Source of the DNA: Epiperipatus broadwayi
Lineage: Eukaryota > Onychophora > Udeonychophora > Euonychophora > Peripatidae
Assembly: GCA_028023455.1 (NCBI GenBank)
Contig: JAQFVV010012396.1
Location: 10,580,085-10,644,084, forward strand
Direction of reading: 5' to 3'
Length of the DNA: 64,000 bases
Position 1 is the stretch's first letter; the number at the start of each line of letters is the position of its first letter. Of this stretch, positions 55,090-64,000 are shown one piece after another. The notes below the pieces were generated by a model, which was not told the origin of the DNA, did not search any database, and saw only the letters and a list, made by a program, of their open reading frames with translations. Both the position numbers and the translations under genes were made by a program.

Positions 55090-58000
55090 ATCCTGTCTAG
55101 ACAACCACCCAGTACTATGATATGGTGAATATAAATAACAATAACTAACTTGTAGCTCAGCCAAGTTAAATTTCTTTCTTATACATAAAATTCTTATGAT
55201 ACAAATATTACTCATTTCACATCAATATATTATATCAATCTTAATAAATTATTTAATAATAAAAACATTAATAACATGAGACTAGCTATTAAATCATCCA
55301 GTAAAGTATCTCTTCACTAAAATATAAGTGATACTCCTGTGATTCACAATTAAAATAAAAAAATTATATTTAATATTTAAATTTCCTAAGTTAAATTTAA
55401 TTATAAACCATTAATATTCCTAAATTTAACCAACATCTCAGGTAATTATTTGCTTCTTAAAATAAATAAATTAATTTACATAACGGAATGTAAAAAGGAA
55501 TTTTATTTTCATCTAGCTACACTTAAAAAATAAACAAGAAATAAATATACTAATCAATTCTTCATTTTCAAAATAATTAACCAAATTCTCTTATCAATTG
55601 ATTAAAGACTAAATTAAAATTATTAATTAATAATTATCACTATTAATTATAATTCAATTATTTTTATTTCTATTTGTCATACTAATTATCAGTCTTCATT
55701 ATGATCATTGAGTAAGATGAAGAAAAAAATATATTAATTTATGTTTTGGATACAACATCAAATATGTTTACCAATTACAATATTTTTCTTATTTATTATT
55801 TTATTTAGATTATATGCAGTGATACTAAATATTTAATTATTACAATATATGTGTGGTTAGGATGATGAATGATGATTTAGAAAACAAGAAAAGGGACTCT
55901 CAAAACACTTGGTTAATTTAAAAAAAACAACATTAACATTTTATTACAACAGAAATACAAAATTTAAGAAAAATTTACATATTTTATATTTACTTAAAAA
56001 TATTTAACATATTATACAAAACTTAAAAACTTAACATTAACAAAATACTTATAATATTTACTAAAACCTCAAATCATACAACCCCCCCCCCAATAATAAA
56101 ATAAGTCATTTATATTTCACTTTAAAAATATTTACAACTAGGATATAGTATATTCCTTACTTGGCTCTATGAATATTAAGATACTTTTTAATATTTCTAT
56201 AATAAAACATATCAATAAAATATCCAACTTATATATTATCATATTCTAAATATTTCAAAAATATATTTATATTATTATTACTTTATCTTTATTCTTCTTA
56301 TAAAATTATGATTTTATTATGACTATAATTTATATTTTTTCTATATGGCACATTATTGTATTGCTTACAATAGCATGAATAATTATCAGGTTTTCTTTAC
56401 AATATCACACCTCTTCTACTTCAGACATTCATTCTGTATTTTGATTTCTAATATTCAATAAAAACATTCATAAAATCTTTATTTTTAGCATCCTATTTGT
56501 TCTATGTTTAATTCGTTTTGTATGAAATGGATTTATCTTATCATCATTTGAAAGTTTAGCTATTACCATTGCTTAAATATGCAATTCCTTAATATGATGT
56601 ATAATATCAGTGCAATTTTCATGATTACAAGTGTGGGATGAATAGCTTATAAAACTATAAGAAACAATGATATCACGGATTATATAACTTAAGGCCACAT
56701 TTTCTTGTGTCTGCCTTAATTTCTATCTTGGTTTCTATTTTAAGCTCTTACAGATTTTTGAAAAATGCTACTCTACATATATCCCAAATATTCTAACTTT
56801 ATACTGTATCATACTTAGCATTAGATAACACATCCCTAACACTACAGGATCCCCAATAATTACTTTCCTGTACCACTACTTCACATCTAACTTAAATCTT
56901 AACATTGCATAAAAATATTATTCATCATTTCTTAAAATAATATCCAAACTTATTCTTAACCTTTTCATACTTTGAACATACCAAGAAGATTAAAAAACAA
57001 ATAGTTTATGATATAATAAAACAATTAGCTTTAACTTACTTAGAGATCAATTATACATACACTTTTATAATCATATTAAGATTATAATAAATATATTCAC
57101 TCCTATATGATATACTTTTATGTAAATACACACATAATAAATATTACACATTTATTTTACCTGATTTCTGGCTTAAATATTTCGATACCAATATCATATA
57201 CTAAAAAAAGTAAATAGAATTACCTTAATCATAATACTTTAAGACTATTAACAATGACACTCTGATAAATATAACTTCTTTTATATTATAGAATCATAAT
57301 CAAAAACAAAGAAAAAATTTTCTTTTTCTTTTTTTATACCCAAAAATTCTAAAATATTTAAATCTAAAAATAACAAACATATGAACAAATAATTATGAAT
57401 ACTTAATACTATCTTAAAAATTATAGTTAATATACTAAAGTAATAGAAACAAAATGTTTTCAATTTCTTGAATCTTGTTGTCATGGCAATCATCTTTACC
57501 AACTGTTATTTGAAATGAAAGAGATTTCTTCCTCCCCTTCTCTCTTCTTCATGCTCTTCTCTGTTTTTTAGCATAATTAAAAACATGAAGAAAAATCCAA
57601 GTAAAAGTTATTTCTTAATAACAATAGTAAGTTTTTGTATAAAAGTTCATACTTCCCTATATCATTGATAAAAAATCCTTCACATTTAATAAATATCTAT
57701 TTTAATGTTTAATAAAGACATTGATATTTTTTTAAAAAGTATTTATTTCTGCATACTTTAAAATATTTGCTAGTAGAATTATAAAGTTCTCAGAGTTCAC
57801 CTCTGAATAATCCATATTTAATATGTTAATAATTCCAGTACCTAGATGATATTAAATAAACTTAAATAAAAATTAGTCTGCACTATATCTTTCTTCTTTT
57901 AGACTATTATTATCCTAATAAAATCACTAATAAATTTATATCTGAAAATGTCAATAGTTTTACTAAATAGAAGTAATTATCTTTATCATTACTAATAATT

Positions 58001-61000
58001 AGAGTTAGTAGAAAATGTTCTTTATTATTCTGCACATGAAAATTAGTAAAAAATAATATCCTTAAATCTCCTTTGCATTTTCTGTAGGCAAAATGGTTTG
58101 ATCTGCAAGGTTTCTCATGAAAATATGTATTTATCTCATTGAATTAAGTTTTTATTTTCCTTTCATTTATCATAAGTTTATAGTCAATTCCTGTAGTATA
58201 ACAATGAGGATAGTTTGGCTTTGTATTCCATAATGAACTTGATAAATAAACTTCTTAAGATATATCCCATGCTTTTTACAAGTTATCATTACTTTTTTAA
58301 GGTTAAAATAATAAGATTTCAATAAACTTATACTTAAATTTTTAAGACAAAAGGAATAGTTTTATTATTTGAAAATTTTCTTGATTTTTTTCTATCATCT
58401 GCTCATCCCATATTAATAGGGGAAAAATTACAATACCTGATTGGTTAATTATTTCCAGACATCTGGCACAAAAATGAATATTAATTAATTTCTACACTTT
58501 TAAAATGATTTTATAACTAATATTATTAAACCAATATTTTCTTAATTTTAATAATGCCAAATTTAAATTTATCTTTTAATAATAAAACTCTTTGTTTAAA
58601 CTTAAATTTTGATACACAAAATTTATAATTTATATTACTATGATAATTATTAATTTTAGAAACTTTTTAATGAAATTGATATAATAAAATAACACTAGCA
58701 TTTATTATTTAAATAAGTAGTAAATTGGATTGAGAACCAGGAAATAACTTTATTTTATTATTAAATGAATGTGTGTGTGCATACCTATTAACATATTTCA
58801 CTTTTCGTTTATTTTATTATTAATTAAATGATTTTAAAAGAAGAAATAATAGCAATTTTTTTAACTTGACCATTAATAAATATAAAATATTAAATTTTAA
58901 TAATTATAATTAGATTTAAAATACCTTAGATCATTTTAATTATTATTTATTTTTATTTTAAAATAAATAACAATTTTATTTCAAATTTATAAATTAGCTA
59001 GATTATATTTATTTAAAGCAAATTAACTTAAATTTAACATTAAGGAAACAGTGTATTTTAACTTTGCCTTCAAATTAAATAACAGGCTGTTATTAGTTAT
59101 ATAAAATTAAATATTTTTATTAAAATTGGCCATTACTTACAACCATATAATGATGTAGCAAAATAGAAAGGTTACAATATATATATATATTGTAACCTAG
59201 TGTTATTGACACTTGGTTTACTTGGCATTATTTCTGCAGGAAAACAATGCTATTCTTTAAAGAAATAAAAAGATAAAATAACCATAGTAATAATTGATTA
59301 ATAAAGTATGCTATTCACTCACTTTGGCATGTTTTGGGTGAATAACTAATAGATTTAGTAATGCAATATCATTTTTAAAAAGAACATGAATAATTTAATT
59401 AAGATATTAATAATTAAAGCAAATTAATATAGTATAAAAACAAATATCATAAACAGTAATTGATTTTGGATGGGTAGAGGGGAAGAAGAGATGAATGTCT
59501 TATCATAGAGAACAATAACTTCTGGTAATTCCATTTGTAGAAAATGAGTTATAAATTACTGATAATTATCATTAATTAAATGTATTTATTTTTTTTTTTA
59601 TTGTCAAATCACTTTGTAATCTATTTAAATAATACTAAAACTATATGATTGTAATAGGTTTTTCCTTTCTTTTGTTTATGTTATAATCAAATGATTATTT
59701 TTCTGGAAGAGGTCGCTAAAGTCAAGATCATTTTTTTTGAAAAAAAAAATATAGTCTGCTTTTAGTTTTCAAGGAAGGAACAGTGCTGAAATTTGGTAAC
59801 TCAATTTTTTCATTTTATTTTGCAGAAATAAATGTAATCAAAGTAAAATTTTAATAATATAATGTGTGGCTAAATTTTTTTGATAAGATATCCTGATTTC
59901 CTGTGCCATCTACCTATTTAAAAACCTTTTATACTTAAAAATTTATTGTCTCGCGCTAAAGTTCAAAAATGACAGATGTAACTAAAAGAGTCACGAAAAA
60001 TTATATTATATCTAAATTAAGGAAAAGAAGTGATTTCCAAGAAAAAATTAATTATTTATTAACTTTATGTCATTTATTGATATTTTCTTGGTATAGAAAG
60101 AAAAAAAATAATAATTGAAAGAAATATTTTGAAACCAAGGAAAATCAACTAGAAACATTTTCGCGCTCTTTCTCAATATTGTCTGCCTTTACAAGTAATG
60201 TAGTTACATACGTTAAAATATGTTTTATTCACCAAGAATTGTCTGGAAATAATAATAATGATAAATAAGATTAAATTATGCACATGTATATTTTTTTTGG
60301 AAAAAAATATAAACTTTCTCAGAGTAAATATAGGAAGAGTTATATAGGGGCATTCTTACGGAGAAGTTACCGTTAAAAAAATTTATAATTCCTAAAGTAT
60401 GAACAAAACCAAATATCTTAGTGACTTAATGATAAAAATAAATGATATATTATATTACACATCAGTTGGATTTATTAAAACTTCCTATACATGTAAATCA
60501 GCTGCAGTTATTATCAGAATAATCTCTCGGAAAAATTGCGCATTTCCGTCCATAAGTAAGCTAGCTAATATGAATTGTACGTATCGTCAATAATAAAAAA
60601 GAAAAGAATTGTGTATGTTTATCGTCTATCGTCAACTGTTCGTTATGTTAGAATATGTATATTTTATTTTCTTTGGATCCCAAAATTGTAGCAGTTTAAT
60701 TCAAGTAAGAATTAATCTTCAATTCTGCTATATTTTTCTTTACCTAATTTATTAAACGCACAAAATAAGAGAAAACTTTTATTTAAAGGAAATAATACCA
60801 TGCGTTTATTGTTTTTAAACTTGCTTCGTGAAATACGACTGGATAAAGCTCTTCACCTGGACCAATTGCTCAACAGAAAAACATTTTCTAATGAGAGAGT
60901 ATGCACTTGTTAATTAATGATTGTTTAAAACTAAGTTATAAATGATATGTATTTTTTTTGTTATATCACATAGGTTAAAGTCTGTATGGTCAAGTGATAT

Positions 61001-62870
61001 TTAATAGCCTTGTAATGACAAAGGTATGTTTTAATATAATTATTATAGGTTAAGTTGATATTTAACACGAAAGAAAAAAATCTATAAAATATGTTTTAAT
61101 TATTACATACAATTGTAGGTAGAAATTTTGTATGTTAGATACGTAAAAGAAAAATATTTAGATATTTAAGGGGTAAAATAAATATTGAAAATTATCAGAA
61201 GTAACTAAAAAAAAAAAAATGCTATAACAAAATATTTCTTGTTAAAGTTTTGAAACGAATTTATACTGTATTAATTGAGGAATTTATTCCTAATTATTCT
61301 TAAATAACACATCCACTTTATTTAGTTTAAGATAGTATGCTACCAACTATTTTTGAATGTTCCTTTATTAAAATTAAAATTATTATACTTTTATTCTATG
61401 ATGTCCATTGATTTCAGATGTTGATCAAAGTATACACGGTAACATAAGTTTATTATAATCAGTGTATTTACTTATCCTGCCCAGATATAGCATTGGTATA
61501 TGCTTAATATTCGCATAGGTAATAATTATAATGTATTTATTTTGTGGGATGAAAAATGATCTCCCCAAAAGCTTTGTTTTCCATGAGAGGAAGATTTTAA
61601 ATATAATGTTCGGGTATGTTTATAGCCCAAGTGATCGATTCTCATAGATAGGACGATCAAGAATTTATCTAGCATTTAGTATGCTTCATTCGTTTAAATC
61701 CCAGGAGAGGATTGTATTTGGTGTGTGTTCGTTGTATGCCCAAGTAAGAGGCAAGAAACCACCAAAATATTTTAATGTAGTAGATTACTTTACAGACCTT
61801 CGTGGTTATTCCATATTCCTCATGTGAAAATAAAGATAGCTCCACCATGGAAGGTGTTGATTATTGTGCTTAATTTTGAAAGTTCGGGCAAGATAAAGGT
61901 TATATTGGAGGTGTTAGTTCCTCAAGATCCACTTTAGTATAAATAGTGCGTTAGTAACTAAGATCAATATCTGTATTGTGCTGCTAAATATTGCTAGTAT
62001 TTGACAAGTAAATCAATGGAGAAAGTAATTAAAATTGCGTAATTTAAAACGCTTATTTACTGAAGGAATATTCAAATGCAATATTTAATTCTGATTAGTA
62101 ATTAAATAATACTCATATTTAAAATTATACGTATGAATAAAATTTGTATCATAACTTAAGTTAGCATTAAGTTAAATGTAAGATGGTAAGTGTAACTTCT
62201 GATAACTGGCCTATAATTAGAATAGGTTATCCCATTAAAGACCATAAATAAAGTAAATGTATTAGAAATAAATTTAATATTTTGCGTATTGCATATGATG
62301 GGATTAATCATTTTAAAAAACAAAAACAAAAATAGTTAGTCAATAATTTTGAATAAAAGCTTCTACAAGGTTACCAAAATATAATAAACAATGTATTGGT
62401 AATGAAATGTACTTTTAGTTAATCAATCCATATGATTGCATACAGGAGAAGTAGTAACCTCTAGTCCATAACCAAAAGAGTATACAGATTAATGTCAGTT
62501 ATATTTTATATTTTTGTATTACTATGGGATTATTGAATAAATGTTCATATATTTTTTTTGTGATAATAATAAATTATAGTCTTGTTAAAATTTGTTGTAG
62601 ATTCATTTTTTTGTTTTTATATGCTAAATATAAGTGTTTGCACAATATTTGCAAAACCTTTTCTTGAGTCCGAAATCATTCCAAATTCTTAAAAACTTAA
62701 TATACCAGATAAATAAAGTTAAGCAGATCGGAATATGTCATTATATTTTAGTTTAATGATAATTATTTATGGAGTTGAAAACTTAAGACTAAATTTATTC
62801 CCAAACCATTAACTTTGGTTGCACATTATTCCATTCCCATTTAGTTAAATTGTCTAAGTAATAAATCTTA
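55090..62870. other. outer right arm, nearly identical to the left arm, no clear gene
   Basis: Mirror of about 25.1-32.9 kb. Holds the mirror ORFs 57281-57502 (minus, truncated) and 60399-60593 (plus), the perfect AT hairpin at about 59170-59200 and the C run at 56082-56091. Otherwise ordinary AT-rich DNA. Confidence 0.5.
60399..60593 (+). CDS. hypothetical ORF, 64 codons, mirror of 27421-27615
   Basis: Same start (MNKTKYLSDL) and length as the left-arm copy with a single residue change (C for F, six from the end). Function unknown, and coding status doubtful. Confidence 0.2.
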   Translation: MNKTKYLSDLMIKINDILYYTSVGFIKTSYTCKSAAVIIRIISRKNCAFPSISKLANMNCTYRQ

Positions 62871-62991
62871 GTTATATTATTGTGTTGTCATGGATGATGG
62901 AAGGACACAAAAAGCACCCTTGTCTTTTTATTATTCTGACTGAGATTCTGAAAAAAAAAAAGGCTGTGTTATTCAAAATTATACGTCATTA

Positions 62992-63174
62992 TTGAATAGA
63001 ATTATCATCTCTTTAAATAATATAGCAGTTGATATGAGAGATGAAGACACATTGAATTTAAGTAAAATAAATGTTTCCTATAGCCGACCAGAATGCCAGT
63101 CATATGCGACAACACAATACTGCCGAGCATTTCCTTACATGAAACAAAGAACCCTGAGATTAATATTATTATAA
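62992..63174 (+). CDS. hypothetical ORF, 60 codons, mirror of the 3' part of 24827-25123
   Basis: Reads MNRIIISLNNIAVDMRDEDT, then LNLSKINVSYSRPECQSYAT, then TQYCRAFPYMKQRTLRLILL. The extra N-terminal part of the left-arm ORF is out of frame because of an A run of 11 (62951-62961) against 15 T in the mirror. Not recognised. Confidence 0.25.
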   Translation: MNRIIISLNNIAVDMRDEDTLNLSKINVSYSRPECQSYATTQYCRAFPYMKQRTLRLILL

Positions 63175-63449
63175 TTATTCTTTAAATTAATAAGTGATCA
63201 ATTATTGTTGTTATTACAATCGTGGCATGGCTTAAGAGAATTGAATGTACAATTGTATTATATGAAAAGTATTTTAGATCATATTGGCAAAATAATGGAT
63301 ATGTTGCTTTATTTTGGTTGCCTTAATTTCCAACAACCTGAAAAATTGGTGTCAACAAGTGCAGACAAAATAACCTAATACAGCTCAGAGTATGATTAGT
63401 GTCTAAGTGCAAACTAAACTAATAAATAATTACAGAATAAACAGAGGAA

Positions 63450-64000
63450 TTTTTTTTTATTGGGTTAGAATATATATGGAACAATGATAAAGATATATGA
63501 AGATATTGTGGTCTGAGCCAACAGTTAAATGCTGATTCAGCACAAAATATCCATTTTGGGTATCATACATTTTTTTCATGTTTTTGGCCATATGTTTATG
63601 ACTACACCACTCCACTAAGTGTTAAAAGTGGATAGAAAATAATCCCCTACATTTCATGAGAGTGATGTAGTGAAAATTATTTACTACAGAAATATTATTC
63701 ATTAAATGGATAATCTCTAGTCTAATAAATGACTTATAAAAATATTAATATACTTCCATCAAGTAGTTTGTATAAAAGCCATGAGGGCAGTATGTTTGAT
63801 ACTTATCAAACTGTAGAAAAATTGGCTATCTAAATATATTGAAGTGATAAAGATATGTATAAGAAATTTTGATCTGGACCAATTGATGAGTGCTGGTTCA
63901 GCATGAAATATGCAACTTGATGGGATTATACATCTTTTTCATGTCTTTGATCATATGTTTATGATTACACCCTTCCACAAGATATTAAAAGTGGATACAA
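63450..64000 (+). repeat. family B tandem pair, right arm, cut by the window end
   Basis: Mirror of 24005-24550. The last bases (GTGTTAAAAGTGGATAG near 63620, then GATATTAAAAGTGGATACAA at the end) are the equivalent points of the two tandem units. The outer boundary of the second unit lies beyond the window. Confidence 0.65.

Larger units (their letters stand above)
44075..64000. repeat. right arm of the ~40 kb inverted repeat, running off the window
   Basis: Reverse complement of 24005-44048. The last 40 bases of the window still match 24005-24044, so the repeat probably continues beyond 64000. Relative to the left arm it shows a run of 12 G at 51239-51250 (GGGAGG on the left), a run of 10 C at 56082-56091 with about 75 bases missing, a premature stop in the frame at 57.5-57.25 kb and a disrupted frame at 45.4-45.6 kb. 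The errors look concentrated in this arm, although some left-arm patches (37.6 kb) are the poorer copy. Confidence 0.97.

Overview
The window looks like very AT-rich nuclear DNA from an invertebrate animal. There are no operons, no ribosome-binding sites and no long open frames. What can be recognised is transposon debris: pieces of non-LTR retrotransposons (LINEs), GIY-YIG endonuclease pieces of Penelope-like elements, tRNA-derived short repeats, fold-back elements and AT, AAT and GAT microsatellites. A run of exactly 500 N (8212-8711) is a scaffold gap of nominal size, so the text is an assembled chromosome or scaffold. I cannot name the species.

Left part, 1-24000: a tRNA-like sequence (1070-1139, minus); a fold-back element carrying a hammerhead-like motif (2447-2676); the 3' end of a LINE (3047-3640, minus); a 1.1 kb palindromic insertion flanked by a 12-bp direct repeat (4478-5631); a LINE remnant (5931-7310, plus); the gap; a second plus-strand LINE with a broken reverse transcriptase (10330-12080); two more tRNA-like sequences (13000 and 15906); several fold-back elements (9.6, 15.6, 16.9 and 17.8 kb); a GIY-YIG fragment (19.4 kb); an interspersed repeat copied in both orientations (19.7 and 22.1 kb); and two Penelope-like endonuclease pieces arranged as an inverted pair (22707-23745).

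Right part, 24005-64000: this whole 40 kb is one giant inverted repeat. The left arm (24005-44048) reads as the reverse complement of the right arm (44075-64000), with a spacer of only 26 bases. Position x pairs with about 88,005-88,136 minus x throughout. Everything in one arm is mirrored in the other: a tRNA(Leu)-like SINE, a 0.96 kb element with terminal inverted repeats, a 125 bp fold-back element, the interspersed repeat and several short ORFs. The arms are nearly identical in the outer 10 kb, clearly diverged 4-10 kb from the centre and similar again near the centre. The right arm often shows broken frames, runs of C or G, and homopolymer differences. The right arm leaves the window before it ends. 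It may be a real inverted duplication or a fold-back assembly artefact; the sequence alone does not decide this.

I see no convincing intact cellular gene. The best coding candidates are small unrecognised ORFs 0.85-1.7 kb from the palindrome centre, pointing away from it on both sides. In the largest case (59 codons) a CRE-like TGACGTCA and a CCAAT box lie upstream in both arms.
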